The notes under the pieces were generated by a model. That model was not told where the DNA came from. It made no database searches and saw only the letters and a list, made by a program, of their open reading frames with translations. From NCBI GenBank assembly GCA_016795105.1, contig JAEUIH010000001.1:124001-188000 (forward strand): 64,000 bases of DNA. The letters run 5' to 3'. The position numbers and the translations under genes were made by a program. The stretch comes from Planctomyces sp. (GTDB lineage Bacteria; Planctomycetota; Planctomycetia; Planctomycetales; Planctomycetaceae). Every line of letters starts with the position of its first letter. Position 1 is the first letter of the stretch. Below are positions 56,131 to 64,000 of the stretch, one piece after another.

Positions 56131-57540
56131 CTAGGTCAGGATGTCGTTTACGACTTCACCGTGCACGTCCGTCAGACGGTAATCTCGACCGGCATGGCGC
56201 CAAGTCAGACGAGTGTGGTCAAGTCCCATCAGGTGCAGGATGGTTGCATGGAAGTCATGCACATGAACGGGCTGTTCAACGGCCCGGATTCCATGTTCGT
56301 CCGTCGCACCGTGGACGTGTCCCCGCTTCACTCCAGCTCCGGCCAACCATGAACTGAACCCCCAGTTATGGTGCTCGCGGCCCGGATTCTCAGCCGTATT
56401 ATTAAACGGTGTCCGCCCGAATTCGGTCGTCCAGACGATGAGCACATCGTCGAATAGTCCTCGCTGTTTCAAATCCTGGATGAGTCCTGCGATTGGCTGA
56501 TCCACCTGCGGCGCAAGTCGACGATGGTCGGCCATGTTTCCATGCGAATCCCAGTTGCCGCTCGACCCTGTATGAATCAACTCCACAAAACGTACGCCAC
56601 GTTCTACAAGGCGTCGTGCGACGAGACACTGCCAGCCGAATCCTTCAGTCTGGTTTCGCTCCATACCATACATCGAGAGCGTATTGTCTGTCTCTGACGC
56701 AAGGTCCAGTGCTTCAGGCATCGCTGACTGCATTCCAAATGCAGTTTCAAACGACTTCATCCGAGCAATCAACTGCGGATCGTCCAGTCGATTGCGAAGG
56801 TGGTTTGTATTGATTTCCTTCAGGGCGGCGAGTTCCATTTCCTGTCGTGTTGTTGTCGGAACGCGTCTCACAAGATTCGGAATCGGCTCACTGCCCGGAA
56901 CGACTCGTGTTCCCTGATGCTCACCAGGCAGAAAGTCCGAAGCCCACACCTGAGTTCCCGCGTACGGCATCTGCGGTGCAAGCACAATGAACGACGGGAG
57001 ATTCTGATTCATTGTTCCGAGTCCATAACTCAGCCACGCTCCAATACTTGGCCGAGCAAAGGCAAACGAACCTGTGTGCATCCCGAGCGTCGCGTTGTAA
57101 TGGTTCGAATGACTGGTATGCATCGATCGAATCAGTGTGATGTCATCGATCTGTCCAGAAACATGCGGAAACAAATCGCTGGTCTCGATGCCACTGTTCC
57201 CACGAGGTGCAAACGTCCAGTCCGGCTTCTTCAGATACAGCTTCTCGTACCCTGGTCGGTTTCTGGCTTCCGGGTGGTCGAGCGTGACTTCTTTGCCATG
57301 ATCACGAATTAAAGATGGCTTGGGATCAAACGAGTCCACGTGCGACACGCCGCCGCTCATGAACAGGAAAATCACTGATTTTGCTTTCGCAGGATGGTGT
57401 GTTCCGGCAGCGTTCGAACTCCCTGGCGACTGATTCTCAGCCGCCAGCAACTCATGCATCAGTCCGGACATCAGCATTGACCCGGCCACGGAAGACTTCA
57501 GAAATGTCCGGCGCTGGGCCTGAAAGGGCTGTGTTATCAT
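56131..57540 (-). CDS. DUF1501 protein, Tat-type signal
   Basis: 469 residues. The N-terminus QRRTFLKSSVAGSMLMSGLM is a twin-arginine signal. DUF1501 core with FLFMSGGVSHVDSFDPKP, MHTSHSNHYNATLGMHTG, VELIHTGSSGNWDSHGNM, VWTTEFGRTPFNN and REHHNWGFSSWLAGAG. It follows the PSCyt gene by 15 bases, the usual planctomycete pairing, so the two probably act together in the cell envelope or periplasm. Function unproven. Confidence 0.9.
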   Translation of the reverse strand: MITQPFQAQRRTFLKSSVAGSMLMSGLMHELLAAENQSPGSSNAAGTHHPAKAKSVIFLFMSGGVSHVDSFDPKPSLIRDHGKEVTLDHPEARNRPGYEKLYLKKPDWTFAPRGNSGIETSDLFPHVSGQIDDITLIRSMHTSHSNHYNATLGMHTGSFAFARPSIGAWLSYGLGTMNQNLPSFIVLAPQMPYAGTQVWASDFLPGEHQGTRVVPGSEPIPNLVRRVPTTTRQEMELAALKEINTNHLRNRLDDPQLIARMKSFETAFGMQSAMPEALDLASETDNTLSMYGMERNQTEGFGWQCLVARRLVERGVRFVELIHTGSSGNWDSHGNMADHRRLAPQVDQPIAGLIQDLKQRGLFDDVLIVWTTEFGRTPFNNTAENPGREHHNWGFSSWLAGAGVKRGHVHGATDEHGIRAVEQPVHVHDFHATILHLMGLDHTRLTWRHAGRDYRLTDVHGEVVNDILT

Positions 57541-57555
57541 CTGAGTCCTCCAGTG

Positions 57556-60500
57556 TCATTCAACAAATAAGAATTCATTGCTGCACAGCATGAGTCTGCA
57601 TCGCGCCGCCCAGGCCTGCCTTAATCGTTCGTCTTCCGGCACGCCATGCAGGAGTGTTGTATACTCACTGACAAATCGCTGAGTGCTCTGGACTTCTTCG
57701 TTACTGGGCAACCGCTGCAGGCAGCGAATGAAAAGCAGGTTGGTTTTTGCAGCGTCTCCGTCGGCCGCCTGCAGTCGCTCATTCAGCTGTTCGGCACAGG
57801 AGAAAACGAAGGGATCATTCATGAAGTAAAGTGCCTGCGTCGGGACAATTGTTGACTGTCTCTGAGGCGTACTGGCATTCGGATCCGCGCCGTCGAAGAG
57901 TCCCAAAAACGGGTGACGTCGATTTCTCTGCACCATCAGATACACGCTTCGCTGATTGGTGTCATAGTTGGCGCTGAATGGGTTATGCTGACTGAAGCCC
58001 CAGGTGCTCTCCGGCGGAAAAGGATGAGCCGTCCCGGGTGTCAGATCCAATTCTCCGGAGGCAAACAGCAACGAATCACGCAGCTCTTCTGCACTCAACC
58101 GTCGACGCGAATGCTTCCACAAAAGTGAGTTTCCTGCGTCGATTTCCAGTGCCTCGCGACAGAGGACATTCTCCTCTTCACTCATCGGCAGACTTGCTCG
58201 GCGCCAGGCATTTGTTCGCATAATGATTCGATGCATATGGCGGATACTCCAGCCGCTGACTTCGAATTCTTTCGCAAGCCAGTCCAGCAATTCCGGGTGC
58301 GAAGGTGCCTGCCCGCGGGTGCCAAAGTCATTTGGTGTTCTGACAAGTCCCTCCCCAAAGTGATATTGCCAAATTCGATTCACCATGACTCTCGAGAACA
58401 ACGGATTCTCCGAGGATGTGAGTCGCTCAGCCAGTTCCAGCCGACCGCTGCGATCGTTTGTGCCCAGTTCAGCAGATCCAAACATCGACAACCATCGACG
58501 CGGGACCACAGCTCCCGGTTTCTCCGGATCACCACGCTCGTGTATGGCGGAGTCGTGTATGTTGCCTTCCCAGACAGCATAAGCGACCGCCGGCGCCGGC
58601 ATCGCTGCTTTCTGTTTGTCGCGTTCCTGCCTCAAAGTGCTGATTTCCTGCAGCAGTTTTGAAGAAGCGACCACCGATTCTGTCACATCGTCTGGATAGA
58701 GGTCCAGTGTCCAGTCAACGCCGTCCACCCCAGGATGCGCATCTGCGACTCGACCAGTGACTGTGATTTGGCCTTCAACTGGACTGATCCAGCCAATGGC
58801 CACCGGCCCATCGATCCCGGGATGAACAAAAACAGACTTCGCCGGAAGCGATGTCCAGACCGGGACCGCGGCGTCTGATGAGTTAACAAATACTGCTGGA
58901 TTGTCGCCATTGCGCCATGCCTGCAGTGCCGGCTGATCGTTCAGCGCGGAGATTGCTTCCGGTAAAAGCTGAATGCCCGACCGCACGTCGAGAAACGCCC
59001 ATCCCCCTTTGGCCTGTGTTGTGCCGGGATGTGGATTTGAAACGATGAAGTTTGTCAGCACTTCATTGAGGTTCCACCGCGAACCGTTCCCAGACAATTC
59101 CTGAATCTCCAACTCGATCAGAGTTGTGTCAGCTCCATAGTTTCCATGTGGGTAAATCGAAAGTACCAACAGATCGCCTCGACGCACAACAATTGACTTT
59201 AATGCCGGAACCGCATCAGCGGTCAAAGCGTTCTGTCCTCCATCCTCAACAGCACCTTCGGCAATTCGAAGCTGAAGCTCTTTTGCTTTCTCCGGGCTGA
59301 CAGATGCGGTCTTTTGTTGCTCTTCAAGTTGAACGATCTTTTGATTCAGTACCTCAATGGGTGCCTGATAATCCCGAAATCGCCGCTGTTCCTCGGCAGG
59401 TGGCAGGGTCGACACAAGGTCGCGAGGCATCTGCTGGGGTTCACACCCTGGGAATGCAAAGCGAGTACTGTCAAAGATTCCATATAGCGCATAGTAATCT
59501 TCCGCGCTGATAGGGTCATACTTGTGAGAATGGCAGCGAGCACATCCAATCGTCAGGCCTAAAAACGACTTACCAAAGGTATCAATGATGTCTTCATGTG
59601 TCAGATGCATGTCTTTATCAATGTCATGACCAAATCTTCTGGCAATGGCAAGATAACCAGTGGCAACGATCAAATCTGCATATCGCTGATTAAGTGCCGT
59701 GTCTGGACCACCGCTGGTGGTTGCTGATTCTGCCAGCTTTCTCGCCAGAATGTCGCCAGCGATTTGTTCTCGAACAAATTGATTGTATGGCTTGCCCTGA
59801 TTGAATGAGTCAATGACCCAATTGCGGTATTTCCATGCATGTGGCAGGGGATGGTCAGAGTTTTCCCCTGCGGTGTCAGCGTAACGCACAATGTCCAGCC
59901 AGTGTCGGCCCCAGGTTTCGCCATATTGTGGTGACCGCAGTAATAACTCGATCACCTGATTCAGGTCCGTGTTTTGATCGCCAGCGGTGGTGTGAGCGTT
60001 CTCAAGCAATCGGCGAACAGTGCCTTCCCACTGATCGGCGGAGTGTGCCGGCAATCCTGTCAGATCAAACGCGGCTCTGCGAATCAGCGTACGATCGTCT
60101 GCAGAAGGCAGCGCTTTGAGATTTGCTTCGCTCAGCTTTGCATCAATGTAGTGATCGATCACACTCGCAAGTTCTGCAAGCTGGGCTTCCGGGAGTCCAG
60201 CCTCGGTGTTTTCTCCCGGTTTCGATTGAACCTGTTCGGATGGCCGAAGAGAAGCGAAGGCCCAGTGTTTCTCCGATTCGAATTTGCCGCTGGTCGAGGG
60301 CCAGAACGCTCCACCTTGAATCCATTGTTCCAGAGCATTCACCGACTCAGGGTTAAGGGGCTGATCGGGGGGCATCGCAGATACGTCGTCTGCTCGATGC
60401 ACCGCTCTGATCAAAAGACTGCCAGCCGCGTCGCCCAACACAATCGCTGGACCGGATTCTCCTCCATTCAGCAACGCATCCCGAGAATCGACACGCAATC

Positions 60501-60663
60501 CGCCTGCCGTCCGTTCCCCACCGTGACAACGAAAGCAAACACTCACAAGAATCGGACGTACGTGCCGTTCAAAGTGTTGTTCCTGATCACTGCTCGATTC
60601 ATCACCTAATACAAGGCAGGAAGCCAGTGACCATGCGGTCAGGAGAATCACAGTCTGCCTCAT
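57556..60663 (-). CDS. PSCyt1/PSCyt2/PSD1 (DUF1549/DUF1553) cytochrome-type protein
   Basis: 1035 residues. Signal peptide about 1-20 (RQTVILLTAWSLASCLVLG). PSCyt1 domain with C43-x2-C46-H47 (CFRCHGGE) and a possible distal ligand M97 in AMPPDQPL. DUF1549 follows (about 175-400) with CARCHSHKYDP, a second CxxCH. A beta-rich middle region (about 480-660) lies between it and DUF1553, which begins near 745 (NPLFSRVMVNRIWQYHFGEG). Two haem-type motifs suggest c-type cytochrome in the periplasm; family function is unknown. It precedes DUF1501 in a two-gene operon. A hairpin array lies just upstream. Confidence 0.9.
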   Translation of the reverse strand: MRQTVILLTAWSLASCLVLGDESSSDQEQHFERHVRPILVSVCFRCHGGERTAGGLRVDSRDALLNGGESGPAIVLGDAAGSLLIRAVHRADDVSAMPPDQPLNPESVNALEQWIQGGAFWPSTSGKFESEKHWAFASLRPSEQVQSKPGENTEAGLPEAQLAELASVIDHYIDAKLSEANLKALPSADDRTLIRRAAFDLTGLPAHSADQWEGTVRRLLENAHTTAGDQNTDLNQVIELLLRSPQYGETWGRHWLDIVRYADTAGENSDHPLPHAWKYRNWVIDSFNQGKPYNQFVREQIAGDILARKLAESATTSGGPDTALNQRYADLIVATGYLAIARRFGHDIDKDMHLTHEDIIDTFGKSFLGLTIGCARCHSHKYDPISAEDYYALYGIFDSTRFAFPGCEPQQMPRDLVSTLPPAEEQRRFRDYQAPIEVLNQKIVQLEEQQKTASVSPEKAKELQLRIAEGAVEDGGQNALTADAVPALKSIVVRRGDLLVLSIYPHGNYGADTTLIELEIQELSGNGSRWNLNEVLTNFIVSNPHPGTTQAKGGWAFLDVRSGIQLLPEAISALNDQPALQAWRNGDNPAVFVNSSDAAVPVWTSLPAKSVFVHPGIDGPVAIGWISPVEGQITVTGRVADAHPGVDGVDWTLDLYPDDVTESVVASSKLLQEISTLRQERDKQKAAMPAPAVAYAVWEGNIHDSAIHERGDPEKPGAVVPRRWLSMFGSAELGTNDRSGRLELAERLTSSENPLFSRVMVNRIWQYHFGEGLVRTPNDFGTRGQAPSHPELLDWLAKEFEVSGWSIRHMHRIIMRTNAWRRASLPMSEEENVLCREALEIDAGNSLLWKHSRRRLSAEELRDSLLFASGELDLTPGTAHPFPPESTWGFSQHNPFSANYDTNQRSVYLMVQRNRRHPFLGLFDGADPNASTPQRQSTIVPTQALYFMNDPFVFSCAEQLNERLQAADGDAAKTNLLFIRCLQRLPSNEEVQSTQRFVSEYTTLLHGVPEDERLRQAWAARCRLMLCSNEFLFVE

Positions 60664-60698
60664 GAGTTTCTCAGACTCCGGATAATTGGGGGGTTCCT

Positions 60699-60931
60699 GT
60701 AGCAGGCAGACTCCGTCTGCCGTCCGCTGCGTTTTCGGTAGCAGGCAGACTCCGTCTGCCGTCCGCTGCGTTTTCGGTAGCAGGCAGACTCCGTCTGCCG
60801 TCCGCCCGATATGTCAGTAGTACTTTGCGGACGGCATTCGGAGAATGCCTGCTACGGGAACACGGCGGACGGCATTCGGAGAATGCCTGCTACGGGAACA
60901 CGGCGGACGGCACTCGGAGAGTGCCTGCTAC
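60699..60931. repeat. Three left arms plus three right arms of the cloverleaf-like repeat
   Basis: Left arms (GTAGCAGGCAGAC-TCC-GTCTGCC, then GTCCGC) begin at 60699, 60738 and 60777; right arms (GCGGACGGC...GCCTGCTAC) end at 60855, 60893 and 60931. This is the same sequence family as 48944-49177 but in the order LLL-RRR rather than LR-LR-LR, making one large nested palindrome. The right arms again show paired changes: ATTC/GAAT twice, ACTC/GAGT once. The last base is one base from the DUF1552 stop codon. Confidence 0.92.
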
Positions 60932-60932
60932 T

Positions 60933-62234
60933 TTAGACTTCCTGAAGTTTTTCGGTGGCGTCTCCGAAGTGGTCGACATGGAGTCCCATCTTCTCCATCA
61001 TCGACATATAGAGTCGACACATTTGACGGTTCGATTGCTCACGATAGTCAAGGACTCGACCACCGCGGATTGATCCTCCTCCTCCGCCAACCATCACGAC
61101 CGGCAGTTGAGTTGCATCGTGAGCTCCAGTCATCATGCTTGAACACAACATGAGCATTGAATTGTCAAGGGCCGTTCGTTCGCCTTCCTGTATCGCATCC
61201 AGTTTTCGGCACATATAGGCCATCTGTTCAAGAAAGAACTGATTGACCTTCAGCCAGTCTGCAGTGTCCGAATGCGACAGCAGGTGGTGAATCATGTAGT
61301 CAACGTTCAGGTTCGGGAACCTCAGCGAGGAATGGTCGTTGTTCAGCTTCAGCGTACACACACGAGTTGTGTCAGTCTGGAATGCCAATACGAGAATATC
61401 GCACATCAACCGCATGTGCTCGGCGATGTCCTGAGGAATGCCGTCAGCGGGTCGTTTGATGTTGGGTTCAGTCAGGGTTGGCCGCCAGCCCTGAAGTTCA
61501 CCACGTTTCCCGGAGTGTTCAATCCGCTGCTCCACTTCCCGCACCGAATCCAGGTATTCATCCAGTTTCCGTTGATCATTTCGGCTGATCTTTCCTCGCA
61601 GGCTTTGAGCATCAGCAAGGACGGCATCAAGGACACTTCGGTCTCCCTTCTGGACTTCGTCTTTGAACAGCCGATCAAACGCCAGGGCCGGATAGACCTC
61701 AAGTGGTGTCGGAGTAGTTGGGCTCGACCATGAAATGTGCGAGCTGTACAACATAGAATAGTTCTTGTGGACCGATGGATTTGCCTTTTCACAGCCCAAC
61801 ACCAGACTCGGCACTTTGGTTTCTCGGCCATAGTGCTGAGCAAGCATCTGGTCGACGCTGGTGCCCGAACGAATCTCACCGCCCGATGCAAGTGGTGCAC
61901 CGGAGAGCAGATTTCCTGTCTGAGAACTGTGAATGTTGCCTTTCAGAGCTTCTGCGTTATACAGGCCCTTGATAAACAGGGTCCGTTCACGGAAGTCATG
62001 CAATGGCTGCAGGACTTTGCCAAATTCCATCGACGCACCTTCGCCCTTGGCCCACCACTCCGTACCGTGGAAGCCATTCCCGGCAAACATGATGGCGAGC
62101 CGCACCGGGGCTTCACTCCCTGGCTCCCGCGACTTAGGCTGATCTCCCCAAACCGTCAGAGATTCCAGCCATGGCAGTGCCATGGTAACTCCGGCGCCTC
62201 GCAGCATGGTACGACGTGAAAACAAATGAGTCAT
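60933..62234 (-). CDS. DUF1552 protein (HXXSHH type), Tat-type signal
   Basis: 433 residues from ATG 62234, with AAAGGACG about eight bases upstream. N-terminus SRRTMLRGAGVTMALPWLES is a twin-arginine type signal. DUF1552 core: FAGNGFHGTEWW, HSSQTGNLLSG, NNDHSSLRFPNLNVDYMIHH, LLSHSD and MLCSSMMTGAHDATQLPVVM. Partner of the PSD-type protein encoded 36 bases upstream on the same strand. No activity is established for the family. Confidence 0.9.
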   Translation of the reverse strand: MTHLFSRRTMLRGAGVTMALPWLESLTVWGDQPKSREPGSEAPVRLAIMFAGNGFHGTEWWAKGEGASMEFGKVLQPLHDFRERTLFIKGLYNAEALKGNIHSSQTGNLLSGAPLASGGEIRSGTSVDQMLAQHYGRETKVPSLVLGCEKANPSVHKNYSMLYSSHISWSSPTTPTPLEVYPALAFDRLFKDEVQKGDRSVLDAVLADAQSLRGKISRNDQRKLDEYLDSVREVEQRIEHSGKRGELQGWRPTLTEPNIKRPADGIPQDIAEHMRLMCDILVLAFQTDTTRVCTLKLNNDHSSLRFPNLNVDYMIHHLLSHSDTADWLKVNQFFLEQMAYMCRKLDAIQEGERTALDNSMLMLCSSMMTGAHDATQLPVVMVGGGGGSIRGGRVLDYREQSNRQMCRLYMSMMEKMGLHVDHFGDATEKLQEV

Positions 62235-62270
62235 TGCAATCGTCCTTTATGAATCGGGGCCATGTTTCAT

Positions 62271-64000
62271 CTAGTTCTCGGCAACAACATCTCGTCCGCG
62301 AATCTCTCGGAACTGACGACTCTGAATAATCGAATCGATCGCAACCGAGATCCTGTAGTCGTTTTGCTGAAGCTGTTTCTGCATTTCGGAGAGGAGCGGT
62401 TCATCAGACAATTGTACTGCTCTTCCAAGTGAAAACCCCAGCAGCTTTTTGCAGAATTGCCTGAGGATCGCTTCTCGTCGAATATCGACAAGATAGCGCC
62501 GGAGTTCTTCAAATCCACTGAGCTTCGTACCATCCAGTACTTTGGTGTTCGTCTGAATTGGACGGCCTCCAAGGTCGGTTGTGCGTGATCGCCCAATCGC
62601 ATCGAATCCTTCCATCGAGAACCCATATGGGTCAATTCGAAGGTGGCATCCGGAGCATCGTTCATCACGAGTATGTCGTTCGACAAGCTCACGAACCGTC
62701 AGTGTTTCCGCAGCTTCATCTTCGGGCAGTGGTGGAACTCCCTTGGGTGGCTTTGGCAGCTTTTCACCAAGGATCACTTCAGACAGCCAGTTCCCACGGA
62801 GGATTGGGCTTGTTCGCGATGCACCGGATTGCTTCGTCAGGGTTGCTCCCAGTGCCAGAATTCCACCTCGGGAGTATTTGCGAATCCCGTCCACTCGTCG
62901 CCACTCAGGTCCCTGAACTCCGGGGATCCCATAATGAGCGGCGAGTGTTTCGTTCAGGAATGTATGGTCTGCGTCAAAGATCTCCAGCACTGAGCCGTCT
63001 CGTTGAATCAGATCGGTAAAGAACAAAATCGCTTCTTCATACATGGGCTGCCGAACTTCTCGAAAGGTTGGAAAATGAGACTCGCTCTTTTCATCCAACT
63101 GATCGAAATCGTAAATATGCAGCCATTGGCAGGCGAATTCTGTCGACAAACGACGAATTCGTGAGTCCTTCATCATCCGTCGAGTCTGAAGACGAAGACC
63201 TTCCGGGTCACGGAGTCGGCCATCTGCGGCTGCCTGACGAAGTTCAGCATCGGGCTGCGAACACCACAAAAAGTAGCTGAGCCTGCTTGCCAGCTCCCAG
63301 TCATTGACAGGAGCGGCCTCCAAACCATCAGACGGAGTTTCAAGCCTGTACAGAAAAGCGGGAGAGACGAGAAGTCGAGCCAGCAAAGTGCTGATCGCTT
63401 CTTCATGCGGTAGCTCCAGTCGGCGCAGTTCTGAGTACAAACTTCGAATCTGTGTTTCCTCTGAAGTTGTCAGCGGTCGGCGATATGCCTGCTCCGCAAA
63501 TCTGACAAGTGCCTCAACGTGAGTCGGCTCGCTCTGTGACAGAATCTCTCGAAACTTGTCGGCTCGAGCGTGAATGGGTCCGCGAAGCGGCTCAAACACC
63601 GATGGGTCTGCATCCTGAGTTGCGAATTCCATGAGTTGCTGGTACGCGTCGACAAGTGCAAAAGCATCGCGACTGACGTAGTGCAGTTCGTCCCAGAGCT
63701 GATCCAGCTGCCGACATTCTTCTTCGGTCAGCATCAGTCGTTTCAGGTGATCATCTTCACGATAATAAAGTGTCAGCGTGACCACTTCGTCGACAGGCAC
63801 GATTTTCGTGTAACACAAAGCCGCCGGAAACAAATTGCGAAATTCGGTGAACGATGCCTCGATTCGCTGCCGGGCCGCACTTCCATCACCGACCAGAATC
63901 GGAGATGTCAACTGCACACCTCGCAGATTCGAAGTCCATGGCCCGCTTCCGGGAGTGGACTCGACACCAGCAGCCTTCAATCCCGCGGATATCTCCGGAG
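62271..64000 (-). CDS. PSD5/PSD4/PSCyt3/PSD2 (DUF1595/1592/1588/1585) protein, partial
   Basis: The 5' end is outside the window; the frame is open to base 64000 and about 576 residues are visible. In order: an unassigned start, DUF1595 (EALVRFAEQAYRRPLTTSEE), DUF1592 (LASRLSYFLWCSQPDAELR), DUF1588 (RGGILALGATLTKQSGASR with the haem-type CSGCHLRIDPYG) and DUF1585 (LRQFCKKLLGFSLGRAVQL). Proteins of this order usually start with a DUF1587 and a cytochrome domain, expected beyond the edge. Paired with DUF1552 downstream. Probably periplasmic and c-type haem binding (inference). Confidence 0.88.
   Translation of the reverse strand, partial: PEISAGLKAAGVESTPGSGPWTSNLRGVQLTSPILVGDGSAARQRIEASFTEFRNLFPAALCYTKIVPVDEVVTLTLYYREDDHLKRLMLTEEECRQLDQLWDELHYVSRDAFALVDAYQQLMEFATQDADPSVFEPLRGPIHARADKFREILSQSEPTHVEALVRFAEQAYRRPLTTSEETQIRSLYSELRRLELPHEEAISTLLARLLVSPAFLYRLETPSDGLEAAPVNDWELASRLSYFLWCSQPDAELRQAAADGRLRDPEGLRLQTRRMMKDSRIRRLSTEFACQWLHIYDFDQLDEKSESHFPTFREVRQPMYEEAILFFTDLIQRDGSVLEIFDADHTFLNETLAAHYGIPGVQGPEWRRVDGIRKYSRGGILALGATLTKQSGASRTSPILRGNWLSEVILGEKLPKPPKGVPPLPEDEAAETLTVRELVERHTRDERCSGCHLRIDPYGFSMEGFDAIGRSRTTDLGGRPIQTNTKVLDGTKLSGFEELRRYLVDIRREAILRQFCKKLLGFSLGRAVQLSDEPLLSEMQKQLQQNDYRISVAIDSIIQSRQFREIRGRDVVAEN

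Overview
The window looks like chromosome from a member of the Planctomycetota (inference from gene content). It holds four planctomycete cytochrome-type PSCyt/PSD proteins and DUF1501/DUF1552 Tat-type partners, three Hanks-type Ser/Thr kinases, two small ECF-type sigma factors, a giant BlaR-type M56 protein and many intergenic hairpin repeats. Coding density is high. I saw no rRNA, tRNA, CRISPR array, transposase or phage gene.

Layout. 1-904: tandem and dispersed non-coding repeats. 905-3094: zinc-ribbon/kinase/formylglycine-enzyme-like fusion. 3178-4185: secreted Gly-Pro repeat protein. 4507-8962: enolase-superfamily enzyme, M81 (MlrC-like) metallopeptidase and amidohydrolase, all on +, probably a small-molecule degradation set. 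9207-12407 (-): ECF sigma factor followed by a kinase with a TPR-like tail. 13249-24109 (-): BlaI repressor, a 3424-residue M56/propeller/carboxypeptidase-regulatory protein, and three near-identical operator dyads overlapping a promoter. 24218-33100 (-): a chemosensory operon in the order kinase-REC-REC, cheA, cheW, soluble triple-PAS MCP, cheB, cheR. 33316-38494 (-): aldo/keto reductase, tagaturonate-epimerase-like protein, FabZ-like dehydratase, NtrC-like regulator without a recognisable GAFTGA loop, and an alpha/beta hydrolase. 38692-45170 (+): ECF sigma, anti-sigma-like membrane protein, coiled-coil secreted protein, PSCyt-type cytochrome protein and DUF1501 protein. 45453-48939 (+): Dabb protein, YfhO-like membrane protein, quinone-oxidoreductase-like protein. 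49186-55325 (-): gltD and gltB. 56131-64000 (-): two PSCyt/PSD plus DUF1501/DUF1552 pairs, the last cut by the window edge.

The most interesting candidates are (i) the chemosensory operon with no free CheY, whose likely receiver-bearing output is a Ser/Thr kinase carrying one canonical and one degenerate receiver; (ii) the BlaI/giant-BlaR unit with its triple operator; and (iii) several intergenic repeat families, often abutting or overlapping stop codons, whose arms contain small hairpins with compensating base changes.
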